DNA of 64,000 nucleotides, from positions 1 through 64,000 of the forward strand of contig FTLJ01000050.1 in the NCBI GenBank assembly GCA_900155495.1, given 5' to 3'. The DNA is from Porogramme epimiltina (Eukaryota; Basidiomycota; Agaricomycetes; Polyporales; Polyporaceae). The translations under genes and the position numbers were made by a program. Shown here piece by piece: positions 45,855-57,645 of this stretch. Position 1 is the first letter of the stretch; each line of letters opens with the position of its first letter. The notes below the pieces were generated by a model, which was not told the origin of the DNA, did not search any database, and saw nothing but the letters and a program-made list of their open reading frames with translations.

Positions 45855-47506
45855 ACGGGCGGCGACGGTGGGAGCGCGAGCGCGGCGGGCGCTCTGCCTG
45901 GGCTTCGGAGGGGGGCTATTGGGGAGTGGATATGGTATTTAACGAGCTGTCTACGCTGTCTGCACACTGTTTTCGACCACGCTTTCGTATACGAGTTCTC
46001 TGCACGCTCTCGCGCCAAGCCGACGGGGCTTCTGCCTCCCCGCCCGACTCCTCAGCGTCTGCCGCTGCATTGGGAGATCCCAAGAACCCGCCATCCTCCA
46101 AGCCGCAAGGTCCTGCCGGTTTTCGCGGCAGCGACACACGTGCCCGTTGCGTCATGACGGTCGGTAAACCGTCAAAGTTTGAGTTCGAGGCATCCCGGAT
46201 GCCTTCTTTCCTGCAAGCGGCCGGGCGCGTCGCTCGTCCCCAAGTCGACCGCCGGACTCGTCTGCCACCCCAAAAATCTTTGCGGTTCGCCCGCATTACG
46301 TCGAGAACGCCGCTGGGGGGCTCGCCGAGCGTCTGCGGTGCTCCCAAGCCCCTCCCTCCAGGGTCCCGCCCCCGCCCACGAAATCCCCGATGTTGGGTCC
46401 GCTGCCAAGGCGAAGAACGGAAGGACGTATAGGGTCCGTTTTGGCGGCATCGTGGGCATCGATGGAAAGTGCGAGCACTTGGGTGCCATCTGGGCGGACG
46501 TAAAAGAATGGCGGTTGGTGGGCCTCAGCTCGTCTGACGCGCTGCCTCGGGGTGGACTGTGTGCCTCGTGGACTGCGTGAGTTGCGCGTTGCATGTGTGT
46601 TGAGCTGTGAGATGACGGTCTCCCTAGATAGTGACTCTCTTAGAAACCCTGTAGCTTCGAATGATCACGATGGAAGTAGCGTACCGCCCAGCTGTCTGTC
46701 GGGACAACGATGTCGCGTGCGAGGATGAGCCGGGCAAAGTGGAACTCGGGGAAGTTACGAGTTCGTACCGCGTCTCCGAACCGCCGCGTCGCCTGTGCGC
46801 CGCGCGCGATGAGAGCCTCGAGAAGCGGCTAGATATTGCTGATCCTGGAGCTGATCGCCCCAAAGCAACAGAGATGCTGCTCTCGGTGAAGGGCTCAGAG
46901 CCCCGATCTTGGCATGGACCACCACGTCGAGGAGGACGGTCATGTTAGTGGGGGCGATTGGATTCCGAGCGCCCCTTCACCTGTTGGCAGGCCTAGGTTC
47001 ATCGCAGCGAGATCATTGGATGCCGTGGCGGCTTCCTTGGCCGTCTAGCGGTGAACAACGCACTCTCCTAGGTAAGACACTTCGATGGCGGACAATCACT
47101 TCAGTGACCTCGCTGATCCGGACACAAATAGGATGCATCTAGGGGCGCTCCTATGTGGTACCAGTGATCTTCTCTACGACAGGGCTGACGAGGAATGTAT
47201 CCCGGCTGATGGGCTCGGACACAATATACAAGGAAAGCTCAGCATGTCACATTGCGGATTTCTAGATTTTGTACAGGCGCTGCAAGATCGACATGAACGA
47301 GTATATCGAAATACTGCAAGAATCACACGATCGATTAATCACTGAATATCTACAAATTAAGCTCACTCACCTATTCAGTCCATGACTCAATCGAGTCTTT
47401 TGACTCTTGTGTACATCCTACTCGCTCGCTCGCTTCGGCTACCTCTTCACTGTACTGGCTGGATTGTTTAACTGCGCCTTTGCCTGGGGAGAACTGGACG
47501 ATCGAA
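45855..47506. other. Convergent intergenic region, 1.65 kb
   Basis: This lies between the 3' ends of the UPF0643 gene and the unknown minus-strand gene. Several GC-rich open frames overlap on both strands at 45900-46600 without splice support. The part after 46950 is lower in GC. No gene or RNA is supported. Confidence 0.45.
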
Positions 47507-49375
47507 TCATTGTCGGATGTCTTGGATGCCTGGCTTTGTGTCGCGGAAGGCTATTGCTTTAAACATCAACGACACTGGAACGAAGAAATGCAACCTTTGT
47601 ACTCGCCTTCTCCAGTTTGAACGAATTTGCACTTCCGAAGCTCTCGGAACTATCGTGGATGTCCTGCGGAGGGTCCGATGTAGCGCCAAGCGGAGATATA
47701 CAAATGCCCGGAGCAGGAGCGAACGACGGTTTAGCAGAAACTGAGGGTCGTTGGGCAACTGCTTCATCCTTCGTTTCCCGATTCTTTTGTTGTCCAGAAA
47801 GCTCTTCCGGGGTGGACGGGGCGGTATCGGTAATCCGTTGGAATCTCAAGCTTGGAACGGGCTCGTCTTTCGGAGGAACGATCCAAATAAATTGATCTTC
47901 AGGATTTTCACCGTGTGGACGAGACTCCTTGTCGCTGATAGGCTGAAAGTGAGGTGTCGCCTGTGTAAGGGGGTTGATTCTGCGGCCAGACGAGATAGTT
48001 GCGCGAGGTGGGGTGACAGGCACCGGCGAGGAGGCAGCGTGGCTTGATATACCAGGCAGCGAAGGGCATACAACGTCGTCCTGGCGGGGTGTATGCGGTG
48101 CCGACTGACTCCAAAAGGCTGCTTCAGAGTCGAGCTCGAGAGAATGGCCTAGGGAAGGGGATGACGCATCGAAGATAATGTCTCCGCGATCGAACTTCTC
48201 CCACTTGAAGCCAAGGGCGGAGTGGTCTATTTCCGGGTCCGGGGACGCATGTTCTACGGCTTCAGGTGAACCGATGTCCGATAAAAATCTCTTTGAATGC
48301 ACAGAGATATCTTGGTGAACAGATAGTGAACGAGACGGGCTTCCAGGCGTCAAGGGAATATGACTATGAGACAGCATTGGAGAGGTGCCGTGGATAGGTT
48401 GGCGCGCATTAGACTCTGGCTGAGGGAGTGCCATGGATGGTAGGCGCTGCCACGGGGATGAACCAAAACGCCCGGGAGATGTAGAAGAACTTCGACCAAT
48501 GTCGCTCAGAGCACAACTAGGCGCCGTCAATGACTGAAAGTCGAAAAGAGGAGTGCCGCCATCAGTATCCCTGAGCCCATGACGTTGAGTTTGCCGGCTT
48601 AGTATGTTGGCTGTGAGATTAAAGTCTGGACTAGGTAATGAAATAGTCGAAGCTGGGCCAGGTAAGGAAAACGGAGGGGATAGCTCCGAGACATGGCTGT
48701 TCATAGTCGCTGCCTCAGCCGTATAAGGAAGAGCATGCCATGAAGACTTTTGCAGCTTTGCAGTAGAAGAGGCCGAGAGATAGTATGCCGTAGGAGACCC
48801 GTGAAAATCCTTCATTGGAAGGTCTGCCGTTGATGTCGTGGAGGGAGCACGAAAGACTAAGGCAAAACTTTCTTGTTCATGTGTCGACGACATATCCGAG
48901 CTAGGGTTGAGGTCAGATGGACTTGATTGTCTATGTGGCGGAGCCTGATCTTGGACCAGAAGCTTCAACGGGTGCTTGGGATCGAGTGACGATATGGCGC
49001 CTTTGAGCCAGGCTGGAAAAGACTCTGAGGCAGTGCGCGATGGCGGTCGATCGTCGGGGTCAGTAGGCTCCAAGAAAGTTGAGGGATGAAAAGGATCCTC
49101 TCTTCTGATACGTGCATCTTGTATGTTGGGCCTCATGGTTGAAGAGTAAGAACGCGAGCCTCCAGTGTGCCCGTCAATTTGACAAAGATCATCCGCGGGT
49201 AGTCGCGACATGTCGGAGGACGATGAGGTGGCTCGTGGGCAATGCATGTGCCTGTCGATGGATTGAGGCGGGTCGACGATCATTTGATACGTGGTATTGA
49301 CGGTGCGTATCATGCTATCGTAGCGAGAGTTCATGCCCTCTGTCTTGCGACGCTTCAAAGGTCGATGTGATAGGG
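47507..49375 (-). CDS. Ser/Pro-rich protein of unknown function, 5' end incomplete
   Basis: A long exon (about 49375-47603, acceptor catgtag) reads without stop, and a 52-nt intron (gtacaaagg...caatag) joins it to a last exon 47550-47507 ending IQDIRQ. From the first internal ATG at 49334 it is 591 aa. The protein is rich in Ser, Pro, Thr and His throughout, with a start KRRKTEG that may be a nuclear signal and scattered hydrophobic patches (FKWEKFDRGDIIFDAS; EDQFIWIVPPKDE). One or more first exons lie upstream, around 49400-49620, but phases there are ambiguous. The pattern fits a disordered regulator, but no domain is recognised. Its codon composition is less GC-biased than that of its neighbours. 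Confidence 0.65.
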
Positions 49376-50572
49376 CTACATGTTAAATGTTATCTTCAGC
49401 AGCTCCAAGAGATCTAAAGGGCATGCCTTCCATGCGATGCTCGCTATTTCCCCCAAATGTGCTATTACTATTGCATATATGCATATAGAAATTGTATGGG
49501 TGCTTACTGAAGGGGCTTTATTCCATGCAATAACAGTTTCCTGCGACTTGCGGTCGTCATCGTTTCTCGCATGTCTGCCACTGTAGCTTTGGGTGTTTTC
49601 GAGAGCGGGTAGGCGCAAAGGGCCAGCGCGAAGCGCGGAGTGGCCGCCACGACAAGAAAGGAGAGTGTGAGCAGAACTAACACACCGTTAAGCTGGCAGA
49701 TTCGCAGTGCTTGAGCTCCAGGTAGATCAATGACGGCAGTCTGGCCAGGTAAAAGTCTGACGCGTGACACCGCGTCGCGTGTCTATCGCGAACGTCACAC
49801 CGCGTATGTCACGGGATTTCGTAGCTACGTAGCGTACGCTATCGCCACGTCGCGTGGCTTGACCTCAACGTCGACTCAAGGACTCCGTCAAGAACAGTGG
49901 GCAATCCACCGAGCCAGAGTCGGCAACATCACGAGAGATCGATGATGTTTCCATTCTAGAAGTATGTTTCTACGGCGAACAGTACTCTGTGCATACTGGA
50001 CGCTGATGTCTGTACGAAGTAGCTTTTGGTGTCTATGGTCCCTTGATTAGTTCTCCTTGACAAAATAACAAGCCATATCATTTATCAGCGCTTCGCCGCC
50101 GAAGATGCCTTCCATTTCTCAGAATAGGCAGAGTCCGGAATATCCGACACGGACGCCCACACAACTATCGCAATCACTAACAGGTCGTGCAAGCTTGGGT
50201 TCACTGCCGTAACACATATGTGATGTAGCCATATATCCCTGCTACTCTCTTATACGGAGGGGCTGCTAGGACACATCGTATGGTCCGTATTCACTCGACG
50301 TGTACTTCATATCTAGTGTTCTGGCGCTCATGTTTATCTTCCAGCAACTGAATATATGCTAATAATGCGATGGCAACTAAGTCGCAACACTGTTTGACAG
50401 AATAATCCACATACTGTATGTTGCACACTCTTCAAGTGCTACGTATGTGAAGAGAATCGGCACCTCCGGCAGCTCACCCAATTACCACGTCTCGTCTTTG
50501 GCGGGAACCGAGCACGGCTCACAATCGTCCTGTCGGCCTCTCCCACTGCCCGCCCCATGCCCGCCCCCATGG

Positions 50573-50578
50573 TATAAA
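50573..50578 (+). promoter_or_regulatory. TATA box of acidic-protein gene, copy B
   Basis: TATAAA lies in the same context as in copy A (ccatggtataaattcc), also 102 bases before the ATG. Confidence 0.6.
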
Positions 50579-50674
50579 TTCCCCTCCCTCTCTGTTCAAC
50601 CCCATTTACCGTCTTTCCTTCGCGCTACCATCATCTCGACACTTCCACCTCCACCACAGCCCACTCCGCCCACC

Positions 50675-51019
50675 ATGCACACCTCCATGTGTATCAACAT
50701 CGACCCTATCGACATGCTTGTAGCCAGTCTGCGGGCACTCACCATCCACGACGACCTTATGGATATCGACATCCTCACCGACGACGACATACTCATGACC
50801 GACGCCTCGAAGTTCGTCGAGGAGCCCCTGGACGACCCTATGGACGGCAGCTTCTTGAACACGGCCGATGAAGACCCCATGGAGATCGACGACGAGGACT
50901 GCCCGATGTACTGTTTAGAAGACGACATCGAGAAGCTGGTCCCTGCGTTGCACCGGCTGGCGATTCGAGGGAAGACTCGACGCCCCCGTCGTGCGCGCCT
51001 GGTGTGGTCCGGCACCTAG
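50675..51019 (+). CDS. Small acidic protein, copy B (114 aa), unknown function
   Basis: This has the same start context, length and stop as copy A. I count six substitutions in 114 residues (D8N, V39I, S42T, T51P, E62N, S63T), most of them conservative, and no indel. The Asp/Glu-rich body, both Cys-containing stretches (CPMYCLEDD) and the basic C terminus are unchanged. The surrounding non-coding sequence has diverged far more. That contrast suggests selection on the protein or a short gene-conversion tract. Confidence 0.6.
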   Translation: MHTSMCINIDPIDMLVASLRALTIHDDLMDIDILTDDDILMTDASKFVEEPLDDPMDGSFLNTADEDPMEIDDEDCPMYCLEDDIEKLVPALHRLAIRGKTRRPRRARLVWSGT

Positions 51020-51850
51020 GTCGTCTCCACTGTTCCCGGCCTCGCATTCGAACTCTGGCTAGGGTTCGACGGGACTTCTATTTTTCCCGCTCGGGCGCCG
51101 CCCATGTCTATCGACGACGAGCTCGTCCTAGTTGTCTTCCAGGCATCTCGACCTTCCAGCAGCTGTCCCTATCGACGAGGACCTCGCCTCTCACTGACAC
51201 TCTTTGGCGGGCATTTATCAACTTGCTTCCGGCGCTCCTCGACCGGCCTCTCTCAACAGTCCCTCCCGTGGCTCAACATCTCAAGAACATCTACCTTTAG
51301 CGGATATCCTGACATCTCTTTCTATCTTGGCGTGCAAGTGCATCACTACTCCCCCGGTCTCAACATCTCGACAATGCTCCCAACTTCTGGACGGCTCATC
51401 TCTGGCTCCTTTCGTCTCCCTGCCTCAAGATATCTGCGACGCGTGTCTGGCATATGTCGACCGCCATACCCTCAAGTCCTCTTCCTGCTCCCGCTTCGCC
51501 TTTCCTCCTGGACCTCCGCTTTTGGCTTCGGCGTCTCGACTTGCATCCTGCTCTAAAGCAGCGCTGCTCTCCACATTCCAACGACGTCTTCAGGTGAGCG
51601 AGCATCGCCTAGTCTACTCAACGTTTCGCTCATTCTCTGGCTATAGGTCCCTCGGAGTGCCGTGGCTCTCTATGCGGCGAGTCTCTCTGTGCCTGGCCCC
51701 TGTTCTACAGCGTGGACGGTGCACGAGCGAGTGGATGAACTTTACATATATACCTTCCCGATGCTCTTATATATACCAAACCACACGATATTGTCTGCTA
51801 CGGTTACTTATACCTAATTGCATCCTGACTTCGAAATCACTCTGAGTGCG
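51020..51850 (+). other. Conserved 3' region of copy B with a 53-nt intron
   Basis: The intron-like unit at 51594-51646 (gtgagcgag...gctatag) corresponds to 10644-10696. Relative to copy A there is a 3-nt insertion near 51110 (an extra gac) and a 6-nt deletion near 51510, both multiples of three. There is also a single-base difference near 51083 and an in-frame TGA in the frame that is open in copy A. The shared end encodes the same tail in both copies if translated. Confidence 0.4.
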
Positions 51851-51915
51851 TCTGCTCAACCAGTGACCACCGCGTCGATCTCCGCTTTCGTGCCAAAGAC
51901 GATGAGTAGCACATC

Positions 51916-52314
51916 CGATTCGGTGATGACGGTTAGGTCGCATTTATAGCGAAGCGGCATTGCAAAGATCCACGTAGTCTCTTGTACATGCAGTGTTAAA
52001 CATCCATCAAGCGCGCCGGGGCGTCATTCGCACACCATAATGTCGGATATGTATGCAAGTATGTGGAGGTGGCTTGGTCAGCTACGATGCTTCATCTCCT
52101 CTACCATGCCAACTCCCGTTCAAACATCAACTAGACGCAGCTGCTCTTGTCATGTTGCGCGCCCCGACATCGCGCTTCAGCAGATACCCTCGGGAAATGC
52201 ATGCTGACTGGACACGCTCAATCGGGCTTACGTGCACAGTGGGCCGTGCCGGCACGACCCACACTCTCAGCACTTATCGCTCCCCCGCCACCAGGCTGGC
52301 CTTCCACCACCCCG
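51916..52314. other. Promoter region of the gamma-glutamyltransferase gene
   Basis: This interval follows the repeat. The frame of the next gene is open for some distance upstream of 52315, but the ATG at 52315 gives the expected short cytosolic tail before the membrane anchor. No other feature is seen. Confidence 0.45.
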
Positions 52315-54718
52315 ATGCCTCTCAAGCCTGGAATCATCGCGGAGCCTCCGCTCCTGCCGCCTCCGCCACACAAGCCCAAGGCGCGACTTTCTCGCTCGAG
52401 TCGCTGGCTCCTGACTGCTGTCATCCTCGCTCTCGGCTATCTATCCCTCAATGAATACCGGCCCCATTGGCGCGTGAGAGACGGCCCCCTCTGCCAGAGA
52501 CCTGGTCGCTCTCGCGTCCCATCTGGAACGCGCAATCCAGCGTACCTCATCAAGGCTCGCAATGGGGCCGTCGCGAGCGAGAACGAGATATGCTCGCGCA
52601 TGGGAGTGGACGTCATGAAGGCGGGCGGGAACGCGGTGGACGCGGCGGTCAGTACGACGTTGTGCATTGGGGTGGTGAACATGTTCTCGTGAGTCTTATC
52701 CTCCTACTATGCCCATCTTTATTCGTTATACTCATTCGCGGGTGCTGAGCGAAGCTCGGGCATCGGTGGCGGAGGATTCATGACTGTGCGCATTCCCCCA
52801 TCAAGTCCGAATACTTCTTCGGAGGTGTTTTCTGTCGACTTCCGCGAGACCGCTCCAGCGTTGAGCAACAAGACCATGTATGTCGACAATCCTCTGGCAT
52901 CACGATTTGGCGGTCTTGCAGTCGGCGTGCCGGGCGAGCTGCGTGGGCTGGAGGAAGCACATAGTAGGTGGGGCAAGCTACCGTGGAAGCAGTTGGTGGA
53001 GCCTGCTGCCAAATTGGCGGACGGGTGGGTGGTGCAGGCAGAGCTTGCGCGGCGGCTAGAGGTAAGCCTATAGTCTTACTGAAAGGCTGAGGAGTGCTTG
53101 ATATCGTCCTTGAGTAGTTCTTCTCAACCATGATGCTCAATGAGCCCGACTGGAGCGCAATCTTTGCACCATCTGGTCGATTGCTCCACGAGGGAGAAAC
53201 CATCCGCCGACAGAACCTCTCACGCACGCTCTACACTATCGCTGAGCAAGGCCCCGACGCGTTCTACAAAGGCGCTATCGCTGACGCATTCTTGGACAAA
53301 GTTCGATCAACCGGTGGTATTATGACTCACGAAGACATGGAGGGTTACGAAGTGAAGGTTTCGCGCGCTCTCCAGGGCACTTACCGTGGCAAGAAGATCT
53401 ACACTCCCCACGCACCAACGTCGGGGCCCGTCCTGATCCACATGTTGAACTTGATGGAGCATTATGAGGATTTCGTCGAGGAAGGTCGCACTGTGCTAAA
53501 TGCGCATAGGTTCCTCGAAGCTATGAAGTGTACGCCAACATATCTCTCCATTTATGCTTTGGCTGACTCTTGCACGGTGTGGTTCAGTCGGTTTCGCGGC
53601 CCGGTAAGTATTCTGACAGGAGCACACCCAACAAACCTGATCAAGTGTTCAGGACTTGGATTGGGGATCCTGCATTCCACGACAATGTTCAGCATATTCA
53701 CGACATACCTACGAAGGAATATGCCAGTGCTGTGTTCCCCAATATCACGGATGTAAGTGATTATGATGTCTCTAGAATGGTTCATTGCTTAAAGCTGTCA
53801 AACAAAGGACTATACGCACTCCCCGGAGTATTACAATCCAGTGTATGATATTGTCACCGATCATGGAACGGTCAGTCACATCCAGAAACTCGCGTGTCTC
53901 TAATGTAACAAATGAGGCCTGCAGAGTCATTCATCCCTGGTTGACGCTGATGGCATGTCTGTTTCGTTGACCACTACGGTCAACCTCATCTTCGGTTCTG
54001 GTGTCATGGATCCTGTAACCGGTGTCATTCTTAATGACGAGGTAAGAGTCCCTTCCAGCTACGTCTTCTCAATATTTGCTCACGGGGCTTACACAGATGG
54101 ACGACTTTTCTACCCCTGGAATTCCGAACGCGTTTGGCCTCTACCCGTCTCCATGTGGGTAATAACCCCGTGTCTAAGGCTTCGATCTCATATTAACCTT
54201 CTCTCAGATAATTACCCCGAGCCTGGAAAGCGCCCACTCTCCTCTACGACACCCATTATTATAGAAGATGAGGACGGAGATTTCTACTCGGCCCTGGGCG
54301 GGTCCGGAGGGTCCCGCATCTTCCCCGCAGTGTTCCAAACTCTCCTCAATCTAGAATGGGGCATGGACGTCAGCGCAGCGATCGAGTACGGTCGCATGCA
54401 CGATCAGCTGTTCCCCATGGTTGTCGACAGCGATGATATTCTCCCGCCGACACTCCTTGAGGGGCTTCGGGAGATGGGCCATAACATTTCCGGTACGCGC
54501 GCACCATGTGCCTCCTCTTACCGCGTGACTTCTAACACAGGGGCACGGCACAGTCGCGGACACCAGCCGCATCGCTGCGGTCATCCAAGGCGTTGTCAAA
54601 TTGAACAACACCATTTATGGTAAGCGATTCGCGTCCCTCGTGCGGAGAGCGTAAGTGACTAATGGAACTTGTAGCGGCGAGTGACTCTAGGAAGAACGGT
54701 ATCGCGGCGGGCTATTGA
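52315..54718 (+). CDS. Gamma-glutamyltransferase (glutathione hydrolase)
   Basis: Eleven exons: 52315-52688, 52755-53061, 53118-53529, 53588-53603, 53653-53752, 53808-53870, 53925-54041, 54097-54154, 54208-54492, 54554-54619, 54675-54718; 613 aa. A single membrane anchor near the N terminus (WLLTAVILALGYLSL) suggests a type II protein of the vacuole or plasma membrane. The family blocks are complete: GAVASENEICSRMGVDVM, KAGGNAVDAAVSTTLCIGVV, SGIGGGGFM, DFRETAP, GVPGELRGLEEAH, TSGPVLIHML and FGFAARTWIGDP. The autocatalytic cleavage site HGTSHSSLVDADGMSVS puts the nucleophile at about Thr424. FGSGVMDPVTGVILNDEMDDF and LGGSGGSRIFPAVF form the donor site. The enzyme splits glutathione and its conjugates, supplying cysteine and glutamate. 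Exon 4 is only 16 nt. Confidence 0.94.
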
Positions 54719-55390
54719 GATACTCCTAATGGTTAATGTTGACTATATGGGGTTGATGATCGTGTTAAGGTGCTCATTAGATCTATACTATCTTACTTAA
54801 TTCAGGAGGATTCCACTTCAACGTTGCAGCTTTCGAATGTTTGCGCTCAAGGTCGACTCTCTTTTCCGTGTACTATCCGGTATGCATTCGTGAATAGGGA
54901 CGGCCCTTGTTTGAGCATTGGCGAGGCGGCCCGTGAGCCTTCTCCCGGCAATCCATCACGTGTGCGCGGACCTTTTACTCTCGGCCCGCCAATCTTTCAA
55001 CCCCCTCAAGCTTTGGTACCTCGCTCACTGCTCAAATTTGCCTACAGCGGTGCCAATCGGCGTCCAGATGGTGTGTTCCGTCTCATCTGTACTTTGTTCC
55101 ATTCAAACGGAACGGCGGGGAGAAGCCACCACGAGACACACCGTCACTGAGCCGCCTCCAGCGGGATAAACCTCGCCTGATCCGGCGAAGCGAAGTTGCC
55201 CCGAGCCGCGCGTGGCGCATGCCACCTGGGCCACTGACCGTGATTCGAAGGCGGACGGAGGGCGAACCGTGCGCAGTGGCGCGACAAGAGCGACATACAT
55301 AAAGAGAGACGTCGTGTAGGTGAGCAAGGCGAGGACTTTCACGGCCTTCCCCCTTTCCGCTCAAAGCTGCTCTCTGTCTTTAGCAGTAAA
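54719..55390. other. Intergenic region, promoter of the mannanase gene
   Basis: No exon is supported in this interval. A short minus-strand frame starting near 55342 begins with a hydrophobic stretch but has no splice or family support. Confidence 0.5.
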
Positions 55391-57472
55391 ATGTTCGGTG
55401 CTGGCTTAGTTGCCTTAGCTGTTGCGCTCGCGCCTTTCGTGAACGCGGCTTCTCCAGAGTGGGGTCAGGTGAGTCTGCTATTGGCACGATTCTAACGCGC
55501 TATCCTTAACCAGGACACGTCATCTAGTGTGGTGGTATAGGGTGGACGGGAGAGACCAGTACGCGATTTGTTCATCTATTTCTGCCCACACGGTTGCTGA
55601 TATATCACGTGGTAGCATGCGTTTCTGGGACGGTGTGCACTGTATACAACCCGTACTACTCCCAATGCGTCCCCGGCACGGCTACTACCACGTCAGTTTC
55701 GACACCGACCACCACCACCTCGGCGACTACGACGTCTACAACGACCGCACCTGCACCCCCCAGTTCGACCGGGTTTGTGAAGGTGTCAGGCCAGAAATTT
55801 ACCCTTAATGGAGCCACGTACACCCTAGTCGGGTGAATATCCTTGCTGCCGTCGAGACAACTGACACTTACGACACCGCATTGAATGTAGGTCAAACTCG
55901 TACTGGGTCGGGCTTATGGGATACAGCACCACGGATATGAACCAGGCGTTCTCCGACATTGCTAAGACCGGAGCTACTACTGTTCGAACTTGGTGAGTAC
56001 CTTGTAATGGTGGTGCCTGAACGCCACTGAGCGGTGTCCTAGGGGCTTCAACGATGTAACGAGTGCGAACGGGATCTACTACCAGCTCTGGGCTAACGGC
56101 AAGGCCACGGTCAATACCGGCGCGACCGGCTTACAAAACTTCGGTAAACATGATTAACAATGATAATAATGGAGAAACTCATCTCGTCTCCACTTCACAG
56201 ATAACGTTGTTGCCGCGGCGAAGGCGAACGGCATCCGGCTTATAGTCGCCCTGTTGGTATATACTGTCCGCGTCCCTCGATTGCATGCTCATTCCGTCGT
56301 GATATAGGACGAACAACTGGAGTGACTATGGCGGTATGGATGTCTACGTCTCTCAGATCGCCGGAAGCCAGAACCACGACTTGTTTTACACGAATGCCAA
56401 CGTGAAGGTAAGCGAAAAACGCTTGCCATTTCAAGAACTGCGAAGATAACTGACTTGCCGCGCTCAGACCGCGTTCCAGTCATATGTACAGACGTTCATC
56501 ACGCGGTACAAGAACGAACCGACGATCTTGGCCTGGGAGCTGGCCAATGAACCGAGGTGTAGGGGTTCCACCGGGTACGCTCTCAGTCACGCGCGTGTCG
56601 CGGGTATGTGCGCTAATGGAATGGACCGCAGAACCTCTACCGGTACCTGTACCACCGCGACTATCACACAGTGGGCCACGGAGATGTCGGCGTTCATCAA
56701 ATCGATCGACTCGAACCATCTTGTCGCGATCGGTGACGAAGGCTTCTTCAATGAGCCAGGCAACCCGAGCTACCCGTACCAGTGCGTTTCGTGACTGACG
56801 CGTCTCGGGATGGTTAAATGAGACCCACTCACGTCGCCGATAGAGGGTCCGAGGGCATCGACTTCAACGCCAACCTCAATATCAGCTCTATTGACTTCGG
56901 AACTGCCCACGTAAGTTCGGGCTAGAGGCGGCCACAGTCAGAATGAAACACTTACGTTCGGACCCGCTTCACAGCTCTATCCAGTTCGTATATAGCTTCT
57001 TCCGCTGCTGAGATCTGTTTGGCTGAGCATGTGGCTCTGCAGGAAAGCTGGGGTCAGACCACAGACCCCGTCGGCTGGGGCTCGCAGTGGATCCAAGACC
57101 ACCAAACGTCGGGCAAGGCGGCGAACAAGCCTGTCATTCTGGAAGAATTTGGTGTTACTAACAATCAGTCTTCGACCTATACAACGTGGTACAACACTGT
57201 TATCACCTCGGGCCTCACGGGCGACCTTATTTGGTATGTTTGTATCCGATCACCGTCAACGGTGCTCTCTAACAGGCTTCATTCAATAGGCAAGCCGGAT
57301 CTCATCTATCCGTGGGCAGTACCCCGGATGACGGCTACGCTGTACGTCCCATTTCGGTCGCGGGGATAGCGCGATAGTTGACAGCCGTATTCTCGTATTC
57401 TAGATCTACCCTGACGACCCTGTGTACCCTATCATGACCTCTCATGCGGCAGCTCTCAAGGCGCGCGGATGA
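55391..57472 (+). CDS. Secreted endo-beta-1,4-mannanase, CBM1-GH5 (subfamily 7 type)
   Basis: Fourteen exons (55391-55468, 55528-55558, 55616-55832, 55891-55992, 56043-56143, 56201-56252, 56308-56407, 56468-56574, 56632-56781, 56844-56910, 56975-56983, 57043-57233, 57290-57341, 57404-57472) give 441 aa. The order is a signal peptide ([19 protein letters not shown]), then a complete cellulose-binding module of family 1 ([20 protein letters not shown]...YYSQC). A Thr/Ser-rich linker comes next, then the GH5 catalytic domain. The acid/base Glu is in [10 protein letters not shown] and the nucleophile Glu in [26 protein letters not shown] and DDGYAIYPDDP are further family blocks. It hydrolyses mannan and glucomannan in softwood hemicellulose. 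One exon is only 9 nt (CTCTATCCA). The sixth intron uses a gttggt donor, chosen because it alone keeps the frame. Confidence 0.95.
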
Positions 57473-57645
57473 GATGCGCGTTGAAAACGCTGGAAATGGG
57501 GGTTATTTGCAGCAGGAAACCATTTTCAGCACAAGTAGTTTGTGGTACACTATGATGATGTTTCATTTTCGTCGGACCGTTGTGGTCTACCTCCTTCCAT
57601 AACACCCTGGCTGATCGAGGACCCACCCTGAGCCATCCTTTCACA

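Larger units (their letters stand above)
49978..51915 (+). repeat. Duplicated segment, copy B (about 1.9 kb)
   Basis: This is the direct repeat of 8976-10975. Copy B keeps the TATA box, the acidic-protein frame, the 53-nt intron-like unit and the end of the 3' region. Its first 450 bases are more decayed than in copy A, with many indels and stops. The two copies are about 41 kb apart on the same strand, which argues against a recent tandem event. Confidence 0.85.

Noticed and set aside
46172..46594. 140-codon minus-strand frame
   Set aside because: Equally long frames overlap it on the other strand, no acceptor or donor extends it, and the translation has no recognisable feature.
55103..55342. 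Minus-strand frame beginning MKVLALLTYTTSLFMYVALV, resembling a signal peptide
   Set aside because: Only the first 20 codons are protein-like; the rest is not, no splice sites help, and it lies in the mannanase promoter.
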